Positions 54,547 through 63,581 of a DNA stretch of 64,000 nt are shown one piece after another. Each line of letters opens with the position of its first letter. Within the stretch, counting starts at the first letter, position 1. Where the stretch lies: NCBI RefSeq assembly GCF_001421415.1, contig NZ_LMKH01000023.1, positions 1-64,000 on the forward strand, in the 5' to 3' direction. The stretch comes from Sphingomonas sp. Leaf208. Lineage in GTDB: Bacteria > Pseudomonadota > Alphaproteobacteria > Sphingomonadales > Sphingomonadaceae. The position numbers and the translations under genes are program-made. The notes below the pieces were generated by a model. It did no database searches. It worked only from the letters and a program-made list of their open reading frames with translations, and was not told where the DNA came from.

Positions 54547-56469
54547 ATGCGTCTTACCGTCACCGCCGCCCTTCTCCTCGCGACCGCCGCGCATGCGTCC
54601 GCGCAGACGCCTCACCAATATGGTGGGCTCGCGCTGTCTCCCGCGGGCGATCGCACCGCGACCGTCGAGAGCAGCGGCGCGCATGGTGTCATAACCCTCC
54701 GCAACGTCGCCGACGGGCGCGTGCTGCGGACGATCGATCCGTGCGCGACGTGCAGCTATGCGGGGCTGACCTTCGCGCCCAATGGCGACCTGGTGTTCCT
54801 GGTCCGCGACACCGCGGCAGGCAACGTCCGGCTGACCTATGCAGATGCCAACGCGACGCGCACCGTCGCGACCATCGCCGGTATCGCGCAGACTCCGCGC
54901 GTGTCGCCCGACGGCAAGCGGATCGCGCTGCTGGTGACGCTCGGCGCCGCCAAGGAGTCCGGCGCGACGCAGGCCGGCGTCCGGATGATCGGCGAGATCG
55001 GCGAGAAGAGCGATGAGCAACGCCTCGCCGTGTTCGACATCGCCAAGGCCACGACGACGGTGACGCCGCTCTCGCCTGCAGGGCGTTACGTCTACGAATA
55101 TGACTGGACGCCCGATGGCCGCGGGTTCGTCGCGACGACCGCGCTCGGCAATGGCGACAACAACTGGTGGGTGGCGACGCTCGACGCGATCGACGCGCAG
55201 ACCGGCGCGGTCCGATCGATCGCCAAGCCGACGACGCAAATCAACCAGCCGCGTGTGTCCCCGGATGGCCGCACCGTCGCCTATGTGGGTGGCCTGATGA
55301 GCGATTTCGGCTCGATCGGCGGCGACGTCTTCACGGTCGGGCTGGAGGGCGGCACGCCGCGCAACGTCACCGCCGGCGCCAAGTCGACGGTGACGACGAT
55401 CGCCTGGACCCGCGGCGGCCTGCGCACGGTGACGCTGGCCGGCGACCAGATGCAGTTCGGCACGCTTACTCCCGACCAGCCGGTCGTGCCGGGCTTTGCC
55501 AAGCCGGCAAGCTCGAGCGCAGGCGACGGCCGCGCGGTGTTCTCAGCGGACGGACGGATCGCCGCCGCCGTGGTCCAGGATTACGAGCACGCACCAGCCA
55601 TCTACGCAGGTCCGCTCGGCTCCCGGGACGCGGGCGTGAAGCAGATCACGCACGACAACGACGCGATGCCGGCGCTCGCCGCTGCACGGAGCATCAGCTG
55701 GAAGAACGAGGGCTTCGACGTCCAGGGCTGGCTCCTCGCGCCCCGCCCCACCTCGGGCATCGCACCAACCGGCAAGGCGCCGATGATCACGATCGTCCAC
55801 GGCGGCCCATCGGCGGCCTCGACGCCCGGCTATCTCTATCCGACCTCGCTCAATGCCGCTTTGGTCAAGGCGGGCTATTACGTCTTCCTACCCAATCCCC
55901 GCGGCAGCTACGGCCAGGGCGAGGCATTCACCGCCGCGAACAAGCGTGACTTTGGCGGCGGCGACTTGCGCGACGTGCTCGCCGGCGTCGATGCGGTCGA
56001 GCGCGTCGCGCCGGTCGACGACAAGCGCCTCGGCCTCGGCGGGTGCAGCTATGGCGGGTTCATGGCGATGTGGGCCAACACGCAGACCAACCGCTTCAAG
56101 GGCATCGTCGCCGGCGCCGGCCTGTCGAACTGGGTCAGCTATTACGGCACCAACGGCATCGACCAGTGGCTGCTGCCGTTCTTCGGCAAGTCGATGTACG
56201 ACGACATGAAGGCGTATGAGGACGTCTCCGCTATCTATCACGCGAAGACCGCGCGGACGCCGACGTTCATCTATGTCGGCGAGCGCGATATCGAGGTGCC
56301 GCCGACCCAGTCGATCGAATGGTGGCACGCGCTGAAGGATCGCAACGTCCCCGTCAGCCTCGTGATCTATCCCGACGCGGGCCACTGCGTGACGGCCCCC
56401 GAACAGTCCGCGGATGTCCGGCAGCGGTCGATCGCTTGGTTCGACAAATACGTGAAGAACGCGAAGTAG
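54547..56469 (+). CDS. S9-family serine peptidase (prolyl oligopeptidase/acylaminoacyl type)
   Basis: 640 residues with a signal peptide (MRLTVTAALLLATAAHASAQ), so periplasmic. Residues about 25-380 are WD40-like beta-propeller blades (RVSPDGKRIALLV, RVSPDGRTVAYVG, AVFSADGRIAAAV). The alpha/beta-hydrolase domain has TIVHGGPSAAS, then the nucleophile Ser501 (GGCSYGG), Asp581 (GERDIEVP) and His613 (DAGHC). It cleaves short peptides. S9 enzymes include lasso-peptide isopeptidases, which sit near TonB receptors, but no lasso-peptide genes are visible here. Confidence 0.88.
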   Translation: MRLTVTAALLLATAAHASAQTPHQYGGLALSPAGDRTATVESSGAHGVITLRNVADGRVLRTIDPCATCSYAGLTFAPNGDLVFLVRDTAAGNVRLTYADANATRTVATIAGIAQTPRVSPDGKRIALLVTLGAAKESGATQAGVRMIGEIGEKSDEQRLAVFDIAKATTTVTPLSPAGRYVYEYDWTPDGRGFVATTALGNGDNNWWVATLDAIDAQTGAVRSIAKPTTQINQPRVSPDGRTVAYVGGLMSDFGSIGGDVFTVGLEGGTPRNVTAGAKSTVTTIAWTRGGLRTVTLAGDQMQFGTLTPDQPVVPGFAKPASSSAGDGRAVFSADGRIAAAVVQDYEHAPAIYAGPLGSRDAGVKQITHDNDAMPALAAARSISWKNEGFDVQGWLLAPRPTSGIAPTGKAPMITIVHGGPSAASTPGYLYPTSLNAALVKAGYYVFLPNPRGSYGQGEAFTAANKRDFGGGDLRDVLAGVDAVERVAPVDDKRLGLGGCSYGGFMAMWANTQTNRFKGIVAGAGLSNWVSYYGTNGIDQWLLPFFGKSMYDDMKAYEDVSAIYHAKTARTPTFIYVGERDIEVPPTQSIEWWHALKDRNVPVSLVIYPDAGHCVTAPEQSADVRQRSIAWFDKYVKNAK

Positions 56470-56507
56470 CGTCTGGGCGGCCGGGGGGCTTCGGGCTAGG
56501 CAGGCGC

Positions 56508-57488
56508 ATGCCGAAGAACCGTTATTACCAGGGCCCCCCGTCCGACCATTTCGATGGTCTCCGGTTTTTCAATCCGGGGCAGGCGCCGACCGACCGCGGC
56601 CTGAAAGACGTGCTGCGGTGGAAGCTGGCGCCCGGCGTCGCCAAATGGCCGCGCTCGGTGCCGGTCACGCCGGCCAATCCCGACGCGCGCGTCGACGGGA
56701 TCCGCGTCACGATGATCGGGCACGCCTCGATGCTGATCCAGGTGGCCGGGCTCAACATCCTGACCGACCCGATCTGGTCGGAGCGCGCGAGCCCCGTCTC
56801 GTTCGCCGGGCCAAAGCGCGTGGCGGCGCCCGGTATCGCCTTCGACGACCTGCCGCCGATCAACGTCGTCCTCATCAGCCATTGCCATTACGATCATTTC
56901 GACGTCGCCACTTTGCGCAGGCTCCAGGTGGCTCATACGCCCCTGTTCGTGCTGCCGCTCGGCAACGATACGATCCTGCGTGCCGCGGTGCCCGACGCCC
57001 GGTGCGTCGTTGGCGACTGGTGGGATCGCCTGCCGATGGGCGACGGCATCACCACTACGATCACGCCCGCCTATCACTGGGCGAACCGCTGGCCGAGCGA
57101 CGTCCGGATGGCTTTATGGGCAGGGCACTGGCTCGACACACCCGCCGGTGCGATCTGGTTTGCGGGCGATACCGCGTACGGCAATGGCGCGATCTTCGGC
57201 CAGATCCGCGAGCGTCTCGGCGCGCCCGACGTCGCGCTGATCCCGATCGGCGCCTACGCCCCGCGCTGGTTCATGGCCGGGCAGCATGTCGATCCGGCCG
57301 AAGCGGTACGGATCTTCGGCGAGGTCGACGCGAAACAGGCGCTCGGCATCCATTGGGGCACGTTCCAGCTGACCGACGAGGCCCGCGACGCGCCGCAAAT
57401 CGCGCTGGCCGAAGCGCTGGACGCAGCGGCGATACCCCGCCAGAAGTTTGTCGCGGCACCACCCGGCGGCGTCTTCGATTTCCGCTGA
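56508..57488 (+). CDS. Metallo-beta-lactamase-fold hydrolase (NAPE-PLD/UlaG-like)
   Basis: 326 residues. Zinc-binding motifs: IGHASMLIQ, LISHCHYDHFDVATL (H-x-H-x-D-H), ITPAYHWANRWPSD and WFAGDTAYG, then GIHWGTFQLTDEA. The order and the long N-terminus match N-acyl-phosphatidylethanolamine phospholipase D-like or L-ascorbate-6-phosphate lactonase-like MBL proteins. The substrate could be a phospholipid or phosphodiester. It is 38 bp after the S9 gene on the same strand and may share its transcript. Confidence 0.8.
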   Translation: MPKNRYYQGPPSDHFDGLRFFNPGQAPTDRGLKDVLRWKLAPGVAKWPRSVPVTPANPDARVDGIRVTMIGHASMLIQVAGLNILTDPIWSERASPVSFAGPKRVAAPGIAFDDLPPINVVLISHCHYDHFDVATLRRLQVAHTPLFVLPLGNDTILRAAVPDARCVVGDWWDRLPMGDGITTTITPAYHWANRWPSDVRMALWAGHWLDTPAGAIWFAGDTAYGNGAIFGQIRERLGAPDVALIPIGAYAPRWFMAGQHVDPAEAVRIFGEVDAKQALGIHWGTFQLTDEARDAPQIALAEALDAAAIPRQKFVAAPPGGVFDFR

Positions 57489-57566
57489 TCGACGAGAGCC
57501 GAACCGAGAAACCGAGAAATTCGCCGCTCATGTGAGCCCATCGAACGGTCCAAACGTTATCCACCG

Positions 57567-59147
57567 ATGACAGTACGAACTTTACGGATGCAGCTCGCTT
57601 CGGGTTGCATGCCGGTCCTGGCTCTGGCGCTTGGTGGATTTGCTCCCGCGCCGAAACCCATCGTCCCAACAAAGGCCATCGCGGAGAGCCCGCCCCGCAC
57701 CGCATCGAAGTCGGCACCGAGGGCAGTTGGCAAGGCCACTCCGGCCAAGGCAACTTGGACTGCGGCAAACATCGCAGCCTTCGATCGGGTCCTTGCCGAC
57801 CGTGCGCGCCACGGCCTCGATCGTATCGAGTTCCTACCCGCACCCGCCGACGGCGCTCCGCCCGTCGACGATGCCGCGCGAACCAAGGCCGCACTCGACT
57901 ATGCCGGCGCACTCGCACAGGGCCGCGTCGACCCCGCCTCGCTGCATCAGGTCTACACGCTGTCCCGCCCCAAGGTCGACCTTACCACCGGGCTGTCGCG
58001 GGCGCTGGCCAAGGGCGACCTCGTCGTCTGGTTCGACGGGCTTGCGCCGCAGGATGCCGAGTATAAGCAACTCTCCGAAGCGTATCTCGCGTTCAGCGCC
58101 AAGGCGTCGACCGCAACGCCTGTGCAGGCGATACCCTCCGGCGTCATCCGCGTCGGCAACCGCGACGCGCGTGTCGCCACGATCGTCGAGCAGCTAGCTG
58201 AGAGCGGATATCTTCCCTCGTCGACCGACCCGCTCGCCGTAGCGCCCGTACCGACGACCATTTCGCCGACGGCCACCGCGCCGCCGACCGCGGCACCAAT
58301 GATCTACACGCAGGCAATGGCCGAGGCGCTGAAAGGGCTCCAGACCGACTACGGCATAGCCGCAGACGGCGTGGTCGGCCCCGAGACGTTGAAGGTACTG
58401 AACCTTGGTGCGGGCGACCGTGCGCGCGCGCTCGCGGTCGGGCTCGAACGGCGGCGGTGGCTGGCACGAACGCCACCGCCCACGCGGATCGACGTCAACA
58501 CCGCCGCCGCACAGCTTCGCTACTACCGCGACGGCACGATGATCGATCAGCGCAAGGTGATCGTCGGCGAACCCGGCCGCGAGACGCCGGCGCTCTCGTC
58601 GCCGATCTATCGGCTGGTTGCCAATCCCACCTGGACCGTGCCGAAATCGATCCAGAACGGCGAGATGGCCAATGTCGGCGAGGAGTATCTGACCGCGCAC
58701 AACATGGTCGTCCGCGATGGCTGGATCGTCCAGCAGCCGGGGCCGAGCAACGCGCTAGGCATGGTTAAGTTCGACATGGCGAACGACCAGGCGATCTACC
58801 TGCACGACACCTCCGCGCCGGGCTTGTTCGATCGCAGCCAGCGTCATCTGAGCCATGGTTGCGTCCGCGTCGAGGATGCGTTGGGATTCGCACGTATCCT
58901 TGCGGAGGACGAAGGCGTCGGCGAGGCGTGGCAGACGGCACAGGATTCAGGCGAGACGAACTTCGTCCCCCTGCCCCGCCGCATCCCGGTCCGGCTGCTC
59001 TACCACAACGTCTATGTCGACGATGCCGGCAAGGTCGCGTTTCGGACCGATCCCTACGGCTGGAACGATCCGATCGCGGAGCAACTCGGCTTCGCCAAGG
59101 CGTCCGCCAAACGCGCCGAGGCGCAGGCGATCGATATCGGGCCCTAA
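57567..59147 (+). CDS. L,D-transpeptidase, YcbB-like
   Basis: 526 residues. The N-terminus is an uncleaved or weak signal-like region (LASGCMPVLALALGGFAP). A peptidoglycan-binding-like segment lies about 250-285 (ALKGLQTDYGIAADGVVGPETLKVLN). The YkuD domain spans about 310-470 with IYLHDTSAPGLF, then RHLSHGCVRVED; catalytic Cys432 is in SHGCVR. It forms 3-3 cross-links in peptidoglycan or anchors proteins to it, in the periplasm. Its stop overlaps the ClC gene by 4 bp in convergent orientation. Confidence 0.88.
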   Translation: MTVRTLRMQLASGCMPVLALALGGFAPAPKPIVPTKAIAESPPRTASKSAPRAVGKATPAKATWTAANIAAFDRVLADRARHGLDRIEFLPAPADGAPPVDDAARTKAALDYAGALAQGRVDPASLHQVYTLSRPKVDLTTGLSRALAKGDLVVWFDGLAPQDAEYKQLSEAYLAFSAKASTATPVQAIPSGVIRVGNRDARVATIVEQLAESGYLPSSTDPLAVAPVPTTISPTATAPPTAAPMIYTQAMAEALKGLQTDYGIAADGVVGPETLKVLNLGAGDRARALAVGLERRRWLARTPPPTRIDVNTAAAQLRYYRDGTMIDQRKVIVGEPGRETPALSSPIYRLVANPTWTVPKSIQNGEMANVGEEYLTAHNMVVRDGWIVQQPGPSNALGMVKFDMANDQAIYLHDTSAPGLFDRSQRHLSHGCVRVEDALGFARILAEDEGVGEAWQTAQDSGETNFVPLPRRIPVRLLYHNVYVDDAGKVAFRTDPYGWNDPIAEQLGFAKASAKRAEAQAIDIGP

Positions 59148-60478
59148 GGGACTTTCGGCGTTGCGGGCATCGCGAACGTCTTCGACAACCCGTGGTACAG
59201 CTTCTCGCGGCAGACCCATTGGCTAGCGGCATCGGCGATGAACGCGGTCGCGAACATCGGCAGCATCAGTCCGCGACTGGCGGTCGTCTCCGACAGGATG
59301 ATGACCGCGGTCAGCGGTGCGCGGACGACACCCGCGAAATACGCGACCATCCCCAGGATCACGATCGCGCTTGCGGGTTCGCCGGGAAACACTTCGCGGA
59401 GCAAGTTGCCGACCCCGGCCCCGACCGCGAGCGACGGCGCGAAGATCCCGCCGGGCAAGCCCGCAATCGCGGTCGCGGCGGTCGCGACGAACTTCGCGGG
59501 TCCGAACCACAAGGGTGCATCGACACCGACGATCATCGCGCGCGCCGCGGAATAGCCGGTTCCCCAGGTCAGGCCGGTGAACACGCCGAGCACCGCAACG
59601 ACGGCGCCGCACGCCCCCGCGAACTTGACCGGGTTGGCGCGGGTCCAGGTCGTCATGCGGTTGCGGCTCTGCGCCATCGCCAGCAGCGTGCGGGAAAACA
59701 GGCCGCCCGCCATCCCGCCGGCGATTCCCGCAACCGGCGCTACCAACAATGCAGACAAAAGCGGCATATGCGCGCCGATCGCGCCGAAATAGATGTAGTC
59801 GCCCTGCACCGACTGCGCGACCATCCCGGCGATGACGATCGCGGCGAGGACCAGCAGCGTCACGCGCTGCTCATACGCCGACGCCAGTTCCTCGATCGCG
59901 AACAACAGCCCGGCGAGCGGTGTGTTGAACGCGGCCGCGACACCCGCCGCGCCACCGGCGATCAGCACGCCGCCCCGCAACGGCACGCGGACGAGCCGGT
60001 GCGTCGCGCCCATCACCGCCGCGGCAAGCTGCACGGTCGGCCCCTCGCGCCCGACCGACGCACCGCCTAGCACTGCGCCGATCGTCAGCACGGCCTTGGC
60101 GGCGACGGTGCGCGGCGAGATCAGCGTCCGCGTCGCCTCGTTCGGATCGGCCTGTGCCGCGATCACCTGCGGAATACCCGATCCCCGCGCGAACGGCGCG
60201 TACCGCCGGGTCAGCCAGACCAGCGCCATGAACGTCAATGGCGTTGTCAACAGCGGCAGCCAGTGCCAGCTCTGCGCGTACCCGGCGAACACCCCCGCCG
60301 CCCAGTCCGCCGCTTCGGCGAACAGCGTCGCAACAACGCCGATCAGGATCGCGCCCGTCAGGATCGCCGCACGAGTGCGGAACTGTACGGACCGTGGCCC
60401 ACGTGCACGCAGCAACGCACGGTACCGCGACGGCGTCCAGCGTTTCGCCGGCATAAGATGATCGAAGAGCCCAGGCAT
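59144..60478 (-). CDS. ClC-family chloride channel/antiporter
   Basis: 444 residues, about 12 helical segments. Selectivity-filter motifs: RGSGIPQVI, then VGREGPTVQLAAA, and GLPGGIFAPSLAVGAGVG. The external gating Glu of GREGP is present, as is the Tyr-like position near the C-terminal part. The first 35 residues are basic (KRWTPSRYRALLRARGPRS) and cytoplasmic. It moves chloride, probably in exchange for protons, helping acid or osmotic tolerance. No CBS domains at the C-terminus. Confidence 0.88.
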   Translation of the reverse strand: MPGLFDHLMPAKRWTPSRYRALLRARGPRSVQFRTRAAILTGAILIGVVATLFAEAADWAAGVFAGYAQSWHWLPLLTTPLTFMALVWLTRRYAPFARGSGIPQVIAAQADPNEATRTLISPRTVAAKAVLTIGAVLGGASVGREGPTVQLAAAVMGATHRLVRVPLRGGVLIAGGAAGVAAAFNTPLAGLLFAIEELASAYEQRVTLLVLAAIVIAGMVAQSVQGDYIYFGAIGAHMPLLSALLVAPVAGIAGGMAGGLFSRTLLAMAQSRNRMTTWTRANPVKFAGACGAVVAVLGVFTGLTWGTGYSAARAMIVGVDAPLWFGPAKFVATAATAIAGLPGGIFAPSLAVGAGVGNLLREVFPGEPASAIVILGMVAYFAGVVRAPLTAVIILSETTASRGLMLPMFATAFIADAASQWVCREKLYHGLSKTFAMPATPKVP

Positions 60479-60647
60479 GATGTCGATCTAGTTCATGCCG
60501 CCCGCCACGTCACCCGCCCCATCACCCGCCTGCGTCGCCCGCCTGCGACTTGGCGGCGCGCAGGCCTTGGCGGCCCGGTAAGCGATTGACATCGTCCCGA
60601 TATCTAACAACGATAGCGCTATCACAAAAATATAATGAGGATGCTTC

Positions 60648-61811
60648 GTGGACATTACACGACGGGACGGACTGGGCATGCTGGCGGGGCTCGCGGCCGC
60701 CGGTGCTGCGGCGAATGCCCAGGCGCGATCGATCCTGCGCCCGACGGGAGCCGACGGGAGCCTGCAATCGCTAGCAGCAGCCAAGGGCATGCGCCTCGGC
60801 TCCTGTTTCGCGTGGAGCGAACTCGGCGCGGACCGCGGCTCGTTCGCCAACCCGGCCTATGCGAGACTGCTGAAGCGCGACTGCGGGCTGCTGGTCCCCG
60901 AAAACGAGATGAAGTGGCAGGCGCTCCGCCCCAGCGCCACGACCTTCGATTTCACGCGGTTCGACGCGATGATGGCGTGGGCCGACGCCAACGCGCTGCC
61001 CGTACGCGGCCACAACCTCTTGTGGCATCAGCCGAAATGGATGCCGAAATGGGAAGAGAGCCACGATTTCGGCACGACGCCTGCGCGTGCGGCGGAACAG
61101 TTGCTCGTCCGGCACATCACCACGGTATGCCAGCGCTATGGCACGCGTATCCGCAGCTACGACGTGGTCAACGAGGCGGTCACTCCCGCCGACGGCACGC
61201 TGTACACGACCGCCCTGTCCCGCGCCCTCGGCAGCCCCGAGGCGACGCTCGACCTTGCCTTCCACACGGCGCGCACCGCAGCACCGCACGCGCAACTCGT
61301 CTATAACGACTATATGAGCTGGGAGCCGGGCAACGCACAGCACCGCGCCGGCGTCCTCAAACTGCTGGAAGGGTTCAAGGCGCGCGGCGTTCCGGTCGAC
61401 GCGCTCGGCGTCCAGTCGCACCTCGTCACGCAAGGCACCGACACCCGCGCCACGATCGCCGCGCTGGAAGGCGAATGGCGTCGTTTCATCGATGCCGTCA
61501 CCGCGATGGGCTATGCCATCGTCATCACCGAACTCGACGTCCGCGACAATAATCTCCCCGCCGACGTCGCCGCACGCGATCAGGGAGTGGCCGACTTCAC
61601 GCGCGGCTATCTAGACCTGATGTTCGCCTACCCGGCGCTGAAGGACGTGCTGTTGTGGGGCATGACCGACCGCTACAGCTGGATCGAGGGTTTCGAGCCG
61701 CGCAAGGACAAGGCTCGCCGCCGCCCCTGCCCGTACGACGCCGCATTCGCCGCCAAGCCGATGCACGCTGCAATCGCTGCTGCGTTCACCGCGGCTACAC
61801 CGCGCGGCTAG
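60648..61811 (+). CDS. Endo-1,4-beta-xylanase, GH10, exported by Tat
   Basis: 387 residues from GTG at 60648. The N-terminus has an RRDG-type twin-arginine stretch followed by a hydrophobic run and AQA cleavage site, so export by Tat or Sec is likely. GH10 catalytic residues: Glu176 in DVVNEAVTP (acid/base) and Glu295 in VITELDVRD (nucleophile). GHNLLWHQPKW and PENEMKWQAL are further family motifs. It cuts xylan internally and points to growth on plant polysaccharides. Confidence 0.92.
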   Translation: MDITRRDGLGMLAGLAAAGAAANAQARSILRPTGADGSLQSLAAAKGMRLGSCFAWSELGADRGSFANPAYARLLKRDCGLLVPENEMKWQALRPSATTFDFTRFDAMMAWADANALPVRGHNLLWHQPKWMPKWEESHDFGTTPARAAEQLLVRHITTVCQRYGTRIRSYDVVNEAVTPADGTLYTTALSRALGSPEATLDLAFHTARTAAPHAQLVYNDYMSWEPGNAQHRAGVLKLLEGFKARGVPVDALGVQSHLVTQGTDTRATIAALEGEWRRFIDAVTAMGYAIVITELDVRDNNLPADVAARDQGVADFTRGYLDLMFAYPALKDVLLWGMTDRYSWIEGFEPRKDKARRRPCPYDAAFAAKPMHAAIAAAFTAATPRG

Positions 61812-61838
61812 CGATTCCCACGACAATCAAGGCTGCCT

Positions 61839-62642
61839 CTAACGCGCCGCAGCCGCCATTTCGGCATTGCGGCGTTCGGAGGCGGCAAGTGTCGCGGTAA
61901 GCAGCGCGACCAAGGCGTCGTCGTGGTCGAGGACGTTCAGGCCCTCGCGGGTTGATCCGCCGGGGCTGGCGACGCGGTCGGCGAGTATGGCGGGCGATAC
62001 GTCCGCCTCGGCCGCCATGATCGCAGAACCCTCCAGCGTGGCGATAGCGAGACGCGCCGCCTGGTCCACCGGCAGCCCGAGCGCCGCACCCGCCCTGGCG
62101 AGCGCATCGGCAAATCGGAACACGAACCCGGGGCCAGATCCGGCAAGCGCGGTCACCGCATCGAAATGCGCTTCGTCGGCGATCCATTCGTAATGACCGA
62201 GCGGCGCTGCGAACGCTTCCGCCGCCACGATCGCCTCTTGCGACGCCCCAGCGGTGTAGAGCGACGTCACGCCCTTGCCGATCGCCACCGGAAGGTTGGG
62301 CATCGCGCGGACGATTGTGTCAGCCGCGAACCGCTGGGAGAGTGCCGCGTGGTCGACACCGGCGAGGATCGACAGGAGCAGCTGCGGCTCACCTCGCATG
62401 GGTGCCAGCAAAGCCTGCGCGGCATCGATCTGCTGCGGCTTCAGCGCGAGCATCACCGTTGCGGGCGCCTCCTCGTCAGGCAGCGCGGTCAGCGAACGGA
62501 CGCCTTCGGGTGCCCCCTGCCCGCTCCGCGTAATCACCGTAACGGTCGCCGGATCGAGCCCCGCGGCGATCCACCGCCGCAGCATCGCGCCGCCCATGTT
62601 GCCGCAGCCGATCAGCCACAGCGGACCTGCCGGAAAGCTCAT
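61839..62642 (-). CDS. proC: Pyrroline-5-carboxylate reductase
   Basis: 267 residues from ATG at 62642 (MSFPAGPLWLIGCGNMGGAML); the frame runs far upstream through the YbjN gene and is not coding there. GCGNMGGAML is the NADPH-binding start. AVTALAGSGPGFVFRF, then LADRVASPGGSTREGLNVL complete the P5CR signature. It makes L-proline from pyrroline-5-carboxylate. The start overlaps the stop of the YbjN gene (ATGA). Confidence 0.92.
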   Translation of the reverse strand: MSFPAGPLWLIGCGNMGGAMLRRWIAAGLDPATVTVITRSGQGAPEGVRSLTALPDEEAPATVMLALKPQQIDAAQALLAPMRGEPQLLLSILAGVDHAALSQRFAADTIVRAMPNLPVAIGKGVTSLYTAGASQEAIVAAEAFAAPLGHYEWIADEAHFDAVTALAGSGPGFVFRFADALARAGAALGLPVDQAARLAIATLEGSAIMAAEADVSPAILADRVASPGGSTREGLNVLDHDDALVALLTATLAASERRNAEMAAAAR

Positions 62643-63145
62643 GCCTCGCCGTGCGTTTCGATCAGTGCCGCGGCGATCGCTTCCTTGGGGCTCTTTCCGC
62701 CCCACAGCACGAACTGGAACACCGGATAGAAGCGCTCGCACTCCTCGATCGCCGATTCGACCAGCAGTTCCGCCGCGTCGAGCGACATCGTGCCGTCGTC
62801 CCCGCCGTCGACCATCGCCGCGTGCCGGAACAGCAATATGCCGCTCGACGACCAGAGTTCGAAGTGGCCGATCCAGAGCTGTTCGTTGACCAGCCCGATC
62901 GTCTCGTACACCGCCTGGCGCCGCTCGTCGGGTACCTTGATGTCGGGAAAAGCGAGGAATTGCAGCACGCTGTCGTCTTCGCGCCACAGCGCGCGGAGTT
63001 CATACGTCGTCCAGCTGCCCTTTACGGTCGCGACGATCTCGTCGTCGTGACGCTCATGTTCCCAGCCATGCGCAGCGTAATAGCTTTCGAGCATGTCGAT
63101 CGGGGCGGCGTCTTCGTGGTCGTGGTCGGCGTGTTCAAGCATCAT
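62639..63145 (-). CDS. YbjN-domain protein
   Basis: 168 residues from ATG at 63145, with an AGGA element upstream; the frame before it is not protein-like. An acidic N-terminus (HADHDHEDAAPIDML) is followed by the YbjN core (EHERHDDEIVATVKGSWTTYELRALW, FLAFPDIKVPDERR, QLWIGHFELWSSSGILLFRHA). YbjN proteins are putative regulators or chaperone-like proteins of unclear function in E. coli. It is translationally coupled to proC. Confidence 0.8.
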   Translation of the reverse strand: MMLEHADHDHEDAAPIDMLESYYAAHGWEHERHDDEIVATVKGSWTTYELRALWREDDSVLQFLAFPDIKVPDERRQAVYETIGLVNEQLWIGHFELWSSSGILLFRHAAMVDGGDDGTMSLDAAELLVESAIEECERFYPVFQFVLWGGKSPKEAIAAALIETHGEA

Positions 63146-63242
63146 AGGGTCCTGGCGGTCCTTATCGCACGACAAAGGGTGCCGAGGCAAAAACGCCCCG
63201 ACAACCCCATCGGCCCCAATTCTGCGGAAAACTGTGGAAAAG

Positions 63243-63530
63243 TCAGTCGACCGATGCCCCGAGCGGTGCATTTACGGTCGATTGTGCTGCGAACTTGGCT
63301 TCGAGCGCGTCGAGCCGAGCCTTCAACGCGTCGTTCTCGTCGCGTGCGGCCGATGCCATCGCCTTCACGGCGTCGAACTCTTCACGGCTGACGAAGTCGA
63401 GCCCGCCGAGCCATTCGCGCGCACGTTCCCGCGCACCGGAACCGGCTTCGCGACCGACGCCCGCAAGCGTACCGGCAGCACCGTTCAAGACCTTGACGAT
63501 ATCGTCGAACACGCGGTTTTCGGACTGCAT
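63243..63530 (-). CDS. UbiK/YqiC-family accessory factor (BMFP domain)
   Basis: 95 residues. A helical N-terminus (SENRVFDDIVKVLNGAAGTL) and a C-terminal coiled coil (LDFVSREEFDAVKAMASAARDENDALKARLDALEAKF), the E-F-D-x-V heptad pattern typical of YqiC/UbiK. UbiK helps ubiquinone biosynthesis in E. coli. A role here is inferred from the family. It stands alone between the YbjN and TspO genes on the same strand. Confidence 0.8.
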   Translation of the reverse strand: MQSENRVFDDIVKVLNGAAGTLAGVGREAGSGARERAREWLGGLDFVSREEFDAVKAMASAARDENDALKARLDALEAKFAAQSTVNAPLGASVD

Positions 63531-63581
63531 TGCTTCAAAATCCCAAAGACTGTCGCAGTAACTGTTACAGTGACTGCTGCG

